From JACQZO01 sp964512325 (lineage in GTDB: Bacteria > Patescibacteriota > Gracilibacteria > RBG-16-42-10), in contig CAZEGN010000001.1 in assembly GCA_964512325.1 (NCBI GenBank), positions 145,045 to 209,044 of the forward strand: a stretch of 64,000 bases of DNA, read 5' to 3'. The notes beneath the pieces were generated by a model. The model made no database searches. It saw only the letters and a program-made list of their open reading frames with translations, and was not told the origin of the DNA. Each line of letters starts with the position of its first letter. Position 1 is the stretch's first letter. This document shows positions 16,528 through 24,437 of this stretch, piece by piece. The position numbers and the translations under genes were made by a program.

Positions 16528-17460
16528 ATGATCAACTTCGAACTTACCAAAGTTACCAGTCAATCATTAGAGGAAAATCGTAGTTTAATCACATTAAGTC
16601 CTCTACCATCTGGTTATGGAATGACTATCGGTAATGCTTTACGTCGAGTTATCCTGTCTTCTATTCCTGGAGCAGCTGTAACCGCAGTAAGAATTAAGGG
16701 GGTGACTCACGAGTTCAGTACTCTTGCTGGCGTAAAAGAGAGTGTGATTGATATTATTTTGAATCTGAAATTGTTACGCGTAAAAAAGAGCTCTTCTGGA
16801 CCAGCTTTACTTACCTTAAAAGCAAATAAAGAAGGCAAAATCACTGCTAGCCAGCTAAAGGCACCAGCAGAAGTAGAAATTATCAACTCTGATTTAGTAA
16901 TTTGCACATTAGAAAAGGGTCATACTTTAGAGATGGAATTACGTGTTGAAAATGGTATCGGTTACTTGCCTAGTAGTGCACGTGATCGCCGTGAAGTAGA
17001 AGCTGACATGATCATGATTGATGCACTTTTCTCCCCTGTTAACAAAGTTCGTTATGAGGTATCAAGTGCTCGTGTAGGTCAAATGACTGATTTAGACAAA
17101 CTTGATATTGAAGTAGCAACTGATGGAACTATTAATCCTCAAGAGGTTGTTGTTATGGCTGCAAGAATCTTGCGCCAGTACATGACACTATTTGATGGTG
17201 AAAGCGGTTCAAGTGCTAAGGCAACAGCAGCAACTCAAACCAAAGCTGAGCCAAAACATGAAAAGAAGTATACCCCTATTGAAGCTTTAAAGATTTCTCA
17301 ACGCTCTGAAAATGCATTGATTAACAATGGCATTGGTTCAGTGGAAGAGCTACTTACCTACACTGAAAAGCAGTTGAGCAATCTGCGCGGCTTTGGTAAA
17401 AAAGGTATTACTGAAGTTATTAAGGCCCTCAATAAAATGGGCTTACATTTAAGTGAATAA
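16528..17460 (+). CDS. rpoA: RNA polymerase alpha subunit
   Basis: The alpha subunit dimerises to start RNA polymerase assembly, and its C-domain binds UP elements and activators. The 310-residue product has the N-domain motifs PLPSGYGMTIGNALRRVLL-like (about residues 27-45) and VAGVKESV-like (TLAGVKESV), a charged linker at about 228-250, and a complete C-domain with LKISQRSENAL and the helix-hairpin-helix NLRGFGKKGITEV. Length is normal. Confidence 0.97.
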   Translation: MINFELTKVTSQSLEENRSLITLSPLPSGYGMTIGNALRRVILSSIPGAAVTAVRIKGVTHEFSTLAGVKESVIDIILNLKLLRVKKSSSGPALLTLKANKEGKITASQLKAPAEVEIINSDLVICTLEKGHTLEMELRVENGIGYLPSSARDRREVEADMIMIDALFSPVNKVRYEVSSARVGQMTDLDKLDIEVATDGTINPQEVVVMAARILRQYMTLFDGESGSSAKATAATQTKAEPKHEKKYTPIEALKISQRSENALINNGIGSVEELLTYTEKQLSNLRGFGKKGITEVIKALNKMGLHLSE

Positions 17461-17465
17461 ATTTT

Positions 17466-17822
17466 ATGCGTCACAATCGTAAGAGAGTTCTTTTAAGTCG
17501 CCCCAATAAAGTTCGAGATGCCCTCATTAGAAATATGGCGACATCTTTGGTACTTCATGATCGTATTACCACAACCGCAGCAAAGGCACGTGTTCTTAAG
17601 CCTTTTGTTGAAAAGTTAATCACTATGGTAAAGACTGATGAGACACCAATTGCTATTAGAAAGCTTAATGCTTTGCTTTATAGTGAAGTAGCAACTCGTC
17701 GTATGATGGAAGTAATTAAGCCTCAAATGAGTGCGAGACAATCAGGTTACTTGAGACTTCGCAAAAAGTTACCCCGGGTAAGTGATGCTGCTCCTCAGGT
17801 TGAAATTTCATTCGTTTCTTAA
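17466..17822 (+). CDS. rplQ: 50S ribosomal protein L17
   Basis: L17 lies near the tunnel exit. The 118-residue product starts MRHNRKRVLLSRPNKVRDALIRNMATSL (in parts), the universal L17 block, and has ARVLKPFVEKLIT around residue 40 and the SGYLRLRKKLPRVSDAAP end. Length is normal. It follows rpoA by 5 bp. Confidence 0.96.
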   Translation: MRHNRKRVLLSRPNKVRDALIRNMATSLVLHDRITTTAAKARVLKPFVEKLITMVKTDETPIAIRKLNALLYSEVATRRMMEVIKPQMSARQSGYLRLRKKLPRVSDAAPQVEISFVS

Positions 17823-17837
17823 AGACTAAATAGTTAT

Positions 17838-18272
17838 ATGAAGAAGACTTCAGTTATTAAATCACATCAAGAGCCTCAGGCACAATGGCATGTTGTGGAT
17901 GCAGACGGAAAAGTGCTAGGTAGATTGGCAAGTAGAATTGCATTTATGCTTCGTGGTAAGCACCGTGCGCAATTCACACCTCACGCGTTACATGGAGATT
18001 ATATTGTAGTTGTAAATTGCGAAAAGATTCGCGTCACAGGTAATAAGCTTACTGATAAGATGTACTACAATCATAGTCAATACATGGGTAACTTATATAG
18101 TGCTTCTTTAAAAGAGATCCTAGAGAGAAACCCAGAGCGTGTTATCAAAGACGCTGTACGCCGCATGTTACCTAAAACTCGTTTAGGGGCAGCTATGCTT
18201 GACCATTTGAAGCTTGTCGTTGGTCCAGAACATCCATATGCAGCTCAAAAACCAGAATCACTAACTATTTAG
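17838..18272 (+). CDS. rplM: 50S ribosomal protein L13
   Basis: L13 is an early 50S assembly protein. The 144-residue product has WHVVDADGKVLGRLAS (about residues 17-32), the VVVNCEKIRVTGNK block (about 55-68), the NPERVIKDAVRRMLPK signature near residue 97, and the end block with GPEHPYAAQKPE. Length is normal. It is joined to rpsI, as almost everywhere. Confidence 0.96.
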   Translation: MKKTSVIKSHQEPQAQWHVVDADGKVLGRLASRIAFMLRGKHRAQFTPHALHGDYIVVVNCEKIRVTGNKLTDKMYYNHSQYMGNLYSASLKEILERNPERVIKDAVRRMLPKTRLGAAMLDHLKLVVGPEHPYAAQKPESLTI

Positions 18273-18282
18273 TTCTCAATCT

Positions 18283-18681
18283 ATGCCATCAAAAGAATAT
18301 TTCTACGCTAACGGACATCGCAAAACCTCTACAGCTAAAGTACGTGTTTTCAATAAAGGAACTGGAAAAATTACTGTAAACGAAAAGCCAGTAGAAGAGT
18401 ATCTTAAGACCTCTGCACAATTTCAAGCAGTGCTAGCACCGCTTAAAGCTGTTGGTATGGATAAATCAGTTGATGTCACTATTATGGTTCATGGCGGAGG
18501 CTTGATGAGTCAAGCTGGAGCAATTTCACATGGCATTGCCCGCTCACTGACTACAATGGATATGGCCTTACGTCCTGTGTTAAAAAAAGGCGGATTCCTC
18601 ACTCGTGATCCACGTATGAAGGAACGCAAAAAACCAGGTCTACGCCGCGCTCGCCGTTCTCCACAATGGAGCAAACGTTAG
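18283..18681 (+). CDS. rpsI: 30S ribosomal protein S9
   Basis: S9 contacts the P-site tRNA through its C-terminal tail. The 132-residue product has YANGHRKTSTAKVRV near the start, the GGGLMSQAGAISHGIARSL block (about residues 66-84), and the tail ending SPQWSKR. The terminal Lys-Arg that reaches the tRNA anticodon is kept. It is the last gene of the ribosomal cluster, and a terminator follows. Confidence 0.96.
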   Translation: MPSKEYFYANGHRKTSTAKVRVFNKGTGKITVNEKPVEEYLKTSAQFQAVLAPLKAVGMDKSVDVTIMVHGGGLMSQAGAISHGIARSLTTMDMALRPVLKKGGFLTRDPRMKERKKPGLRRARRSPQWSKR

Positions 18682-18697
18682 TCCTCACAACGTTCGG

Positions 18698-18716
18698 AAT
18701 TATAGATTATAAATTA
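18698..18716. repeat. dispersed intergenic repeat, copy 1
   Basis: The 19-bp sequence AATTATAGATTATAAATTA lies just after rpsI, directly preceded by TTCGG, which links it to the fusA-tuf repeat. An identical 19-bp copy lies at 58895-58913 between groES and groEL. Its first 11 bp also pair with AATCTATAATT at 18791-18801, so the two flank the rpsI terminator as an inverted repeat. Confidence 0.7.
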
Positions 18717-18723
18717 GCGGAAC

Positions 18724-18758
18724 AAAAAAGGCTCAAGATACATCTTGGGTCTTTTTTT
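18724..18758 (+). terminator. intrinsic terminator of the alpha/rpsI operon
   Basis: A 15-bp stem with two G-U pairs (left arm 18724-18738, loop TACA, right arm 18743-18758) ends in seven T's. Because of the A-tract on its left it may also stop transcription from the minus strand, where queA ends at 18828. Confidence 0.85.
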
Positions 18759-18785
18759 GTTTCACATGGCAGAGTCACCTTATTT

Positions 18786-18825
18786 CTCCCAATCTATAAT
18801 TTTTAATTCATAATCGCCCATCTCC
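18786..18825. repeat. dispersed intergenic repeat, inverted diverged copy
   Basis: Read on the minus strand, this segment contains ATTATGAATTA followed by AAAATTATAGATT and is framed by GGAGATGGG and GGGAG. The ATTATAGATT part is shared with the copies at 18698 and 58895. It lies between the rpsI terminator and the 3' end of queA. Confidence 0.5.
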
Positions 18826-18827
18826 AA

Positions 18828-19871
18828 CTACAAAATTATCATTGCATCTCCAAAACTAAAAAACCGATACTTGTGCTTTATAGCCTCAGTATAAATACGA
18901 TGAACTTCATCTAAGCCTACTATGCTGGCTACCAGAGCTAATAAGCTTGACTCTGGAGTATGGAAATTAGTAATGAGCATATCCACCGCTTTTGGTGCTT
19001 TCCCCGGATAGAGAAACAACTTTGTTGTTCCTTGATAGGCAGCGAAGACATCTGGTGTATAGACACTCTCGAGTGTTCTTAAGCTTGTCGTGCCAATAGC
19101 ACATATAGGGTAATGGTCTTTTTTGGCGTTTGTCAGCTGCTGTGCAACTGCTGATGAAACTTCAATATACTCTTCATGAATTGGATGCTGACGTATGTCC
19201 TCATCTTGAATGGGTTTAAATGTGCCTAAACCGACGTGTAAACAAACTTCTAAGCATTGATGCTGCTCTGACAGCTTTTGCCACAAAGACTCTGTAAAGT
19301 GCAATCCTGCAGTGGGGGCGGCAGCTGATCCTATCTGATTGGCATATACTGTTTGGTAGTCTTGGCGCTCGGCCTTAGAACCTTGAAGATAAGGTGGCAA
19401 TGGTAAAGCCCCATGAGTCTCAAAAAACTGATATGGATCGTCATGTTCCCACCGAATCGTACACACTCCATTCTCCTTTCTCAGCAGTTCAGCTTCTGAA
19501 TCATCAATGAAAGATACCCTTTGTCCTACTTTTACGCGCTTGGCAGGCCTCATCAAAACATTCCACTCTTTATTTTTACAATCTCTAACAAAAAGCACTT
19601 CTACATTGCTCTTGCCATCGACCTTCTGCGCAAAAGTACGAGCCATAAAAACTTTAGATGTATTAGCCACCAAGACAGTATTCGGTGGCAAAACTTCGGG
19701 CAGCTGATAAAAAAACTTATGTTCAATCTCGCCTGTATTGCGATGATAGACTAGTAAACGGGCCTGATCACGAGGCTCAACCGGCTCTTTAGCAATTAAC
19801 TCTTCTGGGAGCTCAAAGCGGTAGCTTTCCAATTGGTATAAGGGAGGAATGTTGTGACTACTTTCTGCCAT
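18828..19871 (-). CDS. queA: tRNA preQ1(34) S-adenosylmethionine ribosyltransferase-isomerase
   Basis: QueA transfers and isomerises the ribosyl group of SAM onto 7-aminomethyl-7-deazaguanine in tRNA, giving epoxyqueuosine. The 347-residue product has the family N-terminus FELPEELIAKEPVEPRDQARLLV (in parts, residues 18-40), GSAAAPTAGLHFTE (about 187-200), the HVGLGTFKPI block, and LITNFHTPESSLL (about 297-309). Length is normal. The ATG start makes a 76-nt overlap with rsmA on the same strand; a TTG 13 codons in (19832) also fits the family start and would shorten it. tgt and queG are not seen. Confidence 0.95.
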   Translation of the reverse strand: MAESSHNIPPLYQLESYRFELPEELIAKEPVEPRDQARLLVYHRNTGEIEHKFFYQLPEVLPPNTVLVANTSKVFMARTFAQKVDGKSNVEVLFVRDCKNKEWNVLMRPAKRVKVGQRVSFIDDSEAELLRKENGVCTIRWEHDDPYQFFETHGALPLPPYLQGSKAERQDYQTVYANQIGSAAAPTAGLHFTESLWQKLSEQHQCLEVCLHVGLGTFKPIQDEDIRQHPIHEEYIEVSSAVAQQLTNAKKDHYPICAIGTTSLRTLESVYTPDVFAAYQGTTKLFLYPGKAPKAVDMLITNFHTPESSLLALVASIVGLDEVHRIYTEAIKHKYRFFSFGDAMIIL

Positions 19872-20608
19872 TGCTGAAGATTTAATTTACTAGGGCGAAG
19901 CTGGGGATCAATATCGAGTGTTTGTAGCATACCGATCACCTGTTCTCGAGACAAGGAGACTTGTTGCCGAATTGTTACTTGAATTTGCTTACGCAGCCCC
20001 TGAAAACAAGGTCTCAGAAACCTAAAGAAAACTTCTGATTCTACGGTTAACAAGGGTACAGTTCTTTTCTTTAACCGAATTACTGCTGATTCCACCTGAG
20101 GTGGTGGTGTAAAAGCGCCTTTGCTCACATTTTTGATCAATTCAGCAGTACCAAAAACTTCTACTGCAAAAGCGAGTAGCGAAGCTTCTTTACTAAGAAT
20201 CTTTTGTGCAACTTCCTTTTGTACCAGCAAAACCATAGCTTCCGGCTGATGCTGAAAAACACTCATAAACAAACGTAAAATGGTGCCGGTGAGGTAATAA
20301 GGAATGTTAGCAATTACTTTATAAGATTCTTCAGGTGGTGTTGCCTCTAAGATATTTTGTTTACGCAAAGTAAAATTTGCATGTGTATTTGCAAGTTGCT
20401 CAAGCAGTGGGAAACACTCACGATCAATTTCATAAGCAATGACACGCCCAGCCAAAGGAATTAACTCTTTTGTTAAAAAACCTTGGCCCGCACCAATTTC
20501 TAAAATCGTGTCCGTAGAACGAATATCACCAGCAGCAATAATTGCTTTGAGAATGTTCTTATCATGTAAAAAATGCTGCCCTAAATGAGTTTTGGCTTTT
20601 ATGGACAT
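19796..20608 (-). CDS. rsmA: 16S rRNA (adenine1518/1519-N6) dimethyltransferase
   Basis: RsmA/KsgA dimethylates two adenines in the 3' terminal hairpin of 16S rRNA late in 30S assembly. From MSIKAKTHLGQHFL the protein has 270 residues. The SAM-binding motif ILEIGAGQGFLT (about residues 32-43) and the catalytic NIPYYLTG (about 101-108) are intact. The open frame extends 18 codons upstream, but this Met starts four bases after the TPR gene and matches the family. Its last 14 residues run into the queA start. Confidence 0.95.
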   Translation of the reverse strand: MSIKAKTHLGQHFLHDKNILKAIIAAGDIRSTDTILEIGAGQGFLTKELIPLAGRVIAYEIDRECFPLLEQLANTHANFTLRKQNILEATPPEESYKVIANIPYYLTGTILRLFMSVFQHQPEAMVLLVQKEVAQKILSKEASLLAFAVEVFGTAELIKNVSKGAFTPPPQVESAVIRLKKRTVPLLTVESEVFFRFLRPCFQGLRKQIQVTIRQQVSLSREQVIGMLQTLDIDPQLRPSKLNLQQWQKVVTTFLPYTNWKATALSSQKS

Positions 20609-20612
20609 AGTT

Positions 20613-21965
20613 TTATGGAACTGCATTAAAAGCAGGCTCAACTGTAGCTGAAGTCGGCACAATCAGCCTTTGTAATCTTGATCGCGCAGCTGCACCAATA
20701 GAAGAGCCTGGTTTGTCGAAAGTTACAGCCTTTTGATAAGAAGTACGTGCATTTTCGCTGTCACCGGTTGCTTCATAGTAACTACCCAAGTTGAGATGAG
20801 CTGCAGACAAAGATGCATCCAGCTCAAGAGCCTTATCTAAAGCCGCTTTTGCGGCTGGAAAGTTTTTTAATCCTAATTGAGCCCAAGCAACTAAGTTATA
20901 TGACATGGCATTACGAGGCACTTTGATTACAGCCTGATTCGCAATATCCAAGGCTTCTGCCGGACGTTTTAACTTATCCAGCAAAATCCACACTGGACGT
21001 ACATATAAATCAACATATTCAGCTCCTTCTGCACTATTAAATGCTGCTCTATATTCTTCTACGGCAGCTTCAAAGTTGTTTAATGCCAGATAAGCATCTC
21101 CCATTTTTTCATGAGGCTTAAATACAGGTTTATAGCCTTTATTTAAGGCTAGCTGAAATGCCGCTACAGCCTTACTAAAGCTCTGTTGGTATAAATGTGC
21201 TACACCAAGCCAATAATAAACTTCAGGCCTTTCACTAGGCAATGCCTTTGAAAGTATAGTGATTGCATCTTCATAATCACCTTTTGTTAAAAGAGCAGCA
21301 CCTAACAAAGTATTAATATCAACGTAATCAGGATTGCGTGCTTCAAGGTAACGCAGTTTTCCTATTGCTAGTTCGACCTCTCCTAACACCAAAAATTGTT
21401 TGGCAATTAAGGTACCCAAAAACTCAGGCCGCCCATCTTGATACGTATCAAATAATGTATATGTATCAAGCATCTTTTGAGCATTGTCTAGCAATTTGCT
21501 GTCTACATTTGTTTGAGCCTTTAGAGCATTAAAGAAATTTACAGAATTTTCTCTCTCAGCAAAATAGCTTGCCATCATACCCAAGTAATAAAGTGCTACA
21601 GGATCTTGCTGATTCGCCTGTTTAAAAGAAGCTCTTGCATCTTCAAATCTACTTTTAGCCAATAATAATTTGCCCTGTTTTATGTGCGGATCTGAACTGT
21701 TTTGACCAGGAGTTGCACTTTGGGCTAGAAGTACAAGTTTTTGTGGCGGCTGAGCTGATCCTGTTGGACGAGTGGCAGTAGGTGTTGCTGTCGGGCGATT
21801 AGGAATAACAGGCTGCACAATTTGTGGCAATTCATCTAATACCGCAGGTGCAGGCAAGTTAGTGACTATAGGTGTAGCAGTGGTGGGTTGTAGCCATTGA
21901 TAAAACGCATAGCCGCATCCCACTAAAACTAATACCACGCCAAGTAAAATGATTTTTCGAGACAT
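20613..21965 (-). CDS. membrane-anchored TPR-repeat protein
   Basis: This 450-residue protein has no assigned enzymatic role. Its N-terminus (MSRKIILLGVVLVLVGCG) is either a single membrane anchor or, given the LVGC box, a lipoprotein signal. A Pro/Thr-rich linker follows (about residues 28-75), then roughly ten tetratricopeptide repeats to the end (for example YYLGMMASYF, YYWLGVAHLYQQS, HLNLGSYYEATGDSENA). The TPR array probably scaffolds protein contacts outside the membrane. An earlier Met eight codons upstream is possible. It lies 4 bases upstream of rsmA in one minus-strand unit. Confidence 0.85.
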   Translation of the reverse strand: MSRKIILLGVVLVLVGCGYAFYQWLQPTTATPIVTNLPAPAVLDELPQIVQPVIPNRPTATPTATRPTGSAQPPQKLVLLAQSATPGQNSSDPHIKQGKLLLAKSRFEDARASFKQANQQDPVALYYLGMMASYFAERENSVNFFNALKAQTNVDSKLLDNAQKMLDTYTLFDTYQDGRPEFLGTLIAKQFLVLGEVELAIGKLRYLEARNPDYVDINTLLGAALLTKGDYEDAITILSKALPSERPEVYYWLGVAHLYQQSFSKAVAAFQLALNKGYKPVFKPHEKMGDAYLALNNFEAAVEEYRAAFNSAEGAEYVDLYVRPVWILLDKLKRPAEALDIANQAVIKVPRNAMSYNLVAWAQLGLKNFPAAKAALDKALELDASLSAAHLNLGSYYEATGDSENARTSYQKAVTFDKPGSSIGAAARSRLQRLIVPTSATVEPAFNAVP

Positions 21966-22029
21966 AAAATAAAAAAGAACGTGCAGCAAAATCTTACACG
22001 CTCTCTTTTAAATAGGAAACTGATTAGAA

Positions 22030-23220
22030 TTACTTTGCCTTTATTGCGGCTGCTTTGGGTCGACGAATAAAGAATACGGCCACGACAGCAGAAAGAATTA
22101 AGCTAAAAGCAATCGACCCTGGGCCCACTTCTTGCAACTCACTTGGAGCAGGCACAGCTGCTGGCTGTGGTGTTGGCGTAGGCACACGTGAAACTGTAGT
22201 ACTGGGAGTGGCAGTGGCTGTAACAGTCGGTGTAGGTGAAGCGCTAGCAGTTGAGTTTAACTGACTATTAGCAGTTACTGCTGGATTGCTATTTAACTGA
22301 GCACTTACGGTAATGGGACCAGGTTGGGTACCAGCAGTAAGTGTAGCAACACCTTGTCCACGAGCATCTGTAGTAACAGAAGTAGGATCGATTAAAGCGC
22401 TACCATCTACTGTGAAGTTTACCTTTGCATTAGCAAGCGGCTCACCATCTCTATCCTTCAAAATAACACGAACCTGAGCTCGATCACGCCCATTTGCTTG
22501 AATAGAAGTGTGATCAAGTGTCATCAGCATTGAAGGTCGCGCATTTGCTGATGGTGCAGTAGTCGGTGATGCAGTAGCTGTGCTTGTAGCTGTTGGTGAA
22601 GCACTAGTAGAGCTGGTCGCTACAGCTCTGCTCGCCTGAATTTGATAATCACCATTGGTTACTTCACCCAATACTTGCATCTCATCAGTAGAGCGATACA
22701 CTTTCGTAGACTCGGTAGCCCCCACTTTGGTTGTATCAAACTTTAATGTTGTTTCACCTTCCTTTAGCGCCTTGAAATTAATGGTTGCCACCTTTCCTGG
22801 TTGACCTGAAGTGGTGTAATACTTGTTATCACTCAACGCAATTTTTGAATACTGAATCACACCATTTTGCGTATCTACGGGAGCTGTTGACAATAAGACC
22901 TCAAACAAATCTCCATCTTTAATTTGCAATCCTGCTCTAGTTGTATCGCTATCTTGTACCTCTAAAAAAGCAGGGTCATATTTTAATCTAAAATCAACCT
23001 GGCTTACTGAAGCGCCCTTAGTATCCAATAACACATCGATAGGAATACTATCGCCTACAGAAAATGTGCTATCTGCAGGAGAAACCATCAAAACAGCCTG
23101 CGCATCAGCACTTTGCGCTGCTACTGCAGGAGCTAAAGCCATAAGCGCAGTCAGTCCTGTTGCGGTCAGAGCTACCACTTTATACATTGTACTGAAACGT
23201 GTTGCATGAAGGTTAAACAT
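22030..23220 (-). CDS. secreted cohesin-domain / Ig-like surface protein
   Basis: The 396-residue protein has a signal peptide (hydrophobic stretch then AVAAQS, about residues 12-36), a cohesin-type domain (about 40-195, with SFSVGDSIPIDVLL-like start and FRLKYDPAFLEV), a Ser/Thr/Ala linker, a Big_1-like Ig domain (about 228-325, with ANGRDRAQVRVIL and GVATLTAG), a Thr/Pro-rich stalk, and a C-terminal membrane segment with a RRPK tail. No LPXTG is present. Cohesin domains bind dockerins or act as adhesion modules. An inner Met (23187) is an alternative start. It is probably exposed on the surface. Confidence 0.85.
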   Translation of the reverse strand: MFNLHATRFSTMYKVVALTATGLTALMALAPAVAAQSADAQAVLMVSPADSTFSVGDSIPIDVLLDTKGASVSQVDFRLKYDPAFLEVQDSDTTRAGLQIKDGDLFEVLLSTAPVDTQNGVIQYSKIALSDNKYYTTSGQPGKVATINFKALKEGETTLKFDTTKVGATESTKVYRSTDEMQVLGEVTNGDYQIQASRAVATSSTSASPTATSTATASPTTAPSANARPSMLMTLDHTSIQANGRDRAQVRVILKDRDGEPLANAKVNFTVDGSALIDPTSVTTDARGQGVATLTAGTQPGPITVSAQLNSNPAVTANSQLNSTASASPTPTVTATATPSTTVSRVPTPTPQPAAVPAPSELQEVGPGSIAFSLILSAVVAVFFIRRPKAAAIKAK

Positions 23221-23278
23221 ATGAAATGAATTAAAATGTTATTAGTTTTGGTTTACTTTTTTGATGGTAAATCTATAC

Positions 23279-23307
23279 ATTATAGCAAAGTTTGTTTTCT
23301 CTGTCGT
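23279..23307 (-). promoter_or_regulatory. promoter of the cohesin-type protein gene
   Basis: On the minus strand, an extended -10 (TGCTATAAT, 23279-23287) is preceded at 17 bp by ACGACA (23302-23307). The predicted start lies about 50 nt upstream of the first ATG at 23220. Confidence 0.55.
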
Positions 23308-23347
23308 AAGAATGTATTGTCTACTAAGCAAAATTATTGCTGAATAG

Positions 23348-23353
23348 TATAAT
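23348..23353 (+). promoter_or_regulatory. -10 box of mnmA
   Basis: A perfect TATAAT ends 10 bases before the mnmA ATG at 23364, so the transcript would be leaderless or nearly so. No convincing -35 box at 16-18 bp was found. Confidence 0.45.
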
Positions 23354-23363
23354 ACACTATTTT

Positions 23364-24437
23364 ATGAAAATTGCTATCGCGCTGTCAGGCGGAGTTGACT
23401 CTTCAGTTTCGGCAGCATTAATAAGCCAAGAAAAGACCACTGAATCATTTGGTATCTATATGAAGAACTGGTCAGATACTTATGAAGAAAAAACCGGCGC
23501 CTGTACCTGGGTTGAGGATAGACGTGATGCTCTAAAGGTGGCGGCCCAGCTCAATATCCCCTTTGTTACAGTTGATTGTGAAAAAGAATATCGCCAATAC
23601 GTTTTGAATTATTTCTATAGTGAATATGAAGCAGGCAGAACACCAAATCCCGACATTCTCTGCAATCGATTCATGAAATTTGATGTGCTTTGGCAACACG
23701 CAGCTCAACTGGGAGCTGACAAAATGGCTACGGGCCATTATGCTCGTGTGCGAGAGGAAGACGATGGTACTTTTAGTTTACTCAAAGGAATCGACCCCAG
23801 CAAAGACCAAAGTTATTTTTTATGCCGGCTTACCCAGGAGCAATTAGCTAGAACCATCTTTCCCATTGGACACCTACCTAAAACGGAAGTAAGAAAACTC
23901 GCCGCACAGTATCAGCTTCCGACCGCAACTAAAAAGGATAGCCAAGGAATATGTTTTATCGGAAAAGTAGAGTTACGTGACTTTCTTCAGTTTCGCATAC
24001 CATTAAAGCCTGGCCCAGTAATTGATCTTACTGGAAAAGAGATAGGTAGCCACAAAGGTGCGTCTTCATACACAATTGGCCAAAGACATGGTTTCACTGT
24101 AAAGAATCAAACCGCATTTTCAGAGCCTTGGTTTGTGATAAGCACTGATATCAAAACCAATACCATTACCGTTGCACAAGGACGTAAGAACCCAGCTCTT
24201 TTTTACAAATCTCTGCTAGCTAGTGATTTTCACTGGATTAGTGCTAAACCAAAGCTTCCGTTAGTATGCAAAGCAAAAGTTCGCTACCGTCAACCCGATC
24301 AAGCCTGTACTATTTTTGACAATGGGCGCATAGACTTTGCTGACGAGCAAAGAGCAATTACTCCTGGTCAAAGCATAGTATTTTATAATGGCGAATCATG
24401 TCTAGGTTCTGCAATTATACAAAAGGGCTGTCACTAA
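23364..24437 (+). CDS. mnmA: tRNA-uridine 2-sulfurtransferase
   Basis: MnmA thiolates U34 of Lys, Glu and Gln tRNAs using sulfur relayed from IscS. From MKIAIALSGGVDSS the protein has 357 residues, with the PP-loop SGGVDSS (8-14), the catalytic Cys pair in NPDILCNRFMKF and DSQGICFIG, and the C-terminal beta-barrel domain. The open frame begins with a TTG nine codons earlier, but the -10 box lies there, supporting the ATG. Its stop overlaps the end of the convergent methyltransferase gene by four bases. Confidence 0.96.
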   Translation: MKIAIALSGGVDSSVSAALISQEKTTESFGIYMKNWSDTYEEKTGACTWVEDRRDALKVAAQLNIPFVTVDCEKEYRQYVLNYFYSEYEAGRTPNPDILCNRFMKFDVLWQHAAQLGADKMATGHYARVREEDDGTFSLLKGIDPSKDQSYFLCRLTQEQLARTIFPIGHLPKTEVRKLAAQYQLPTATKKDSQGICFIGKVELRDFLQFRIPLKPGPVIDLTGKEIGSHKGASSYTIGQRHGFTVKNQTAFSEPWFVISTDIKTNTITVAQGRKNPALFYKSLLASDFHWISAKPKLPLVCKAKVRYRQPDQACTIFDNGRIDFADEQRAITPGQSIVFYNGESCLGSAIIQKGCH

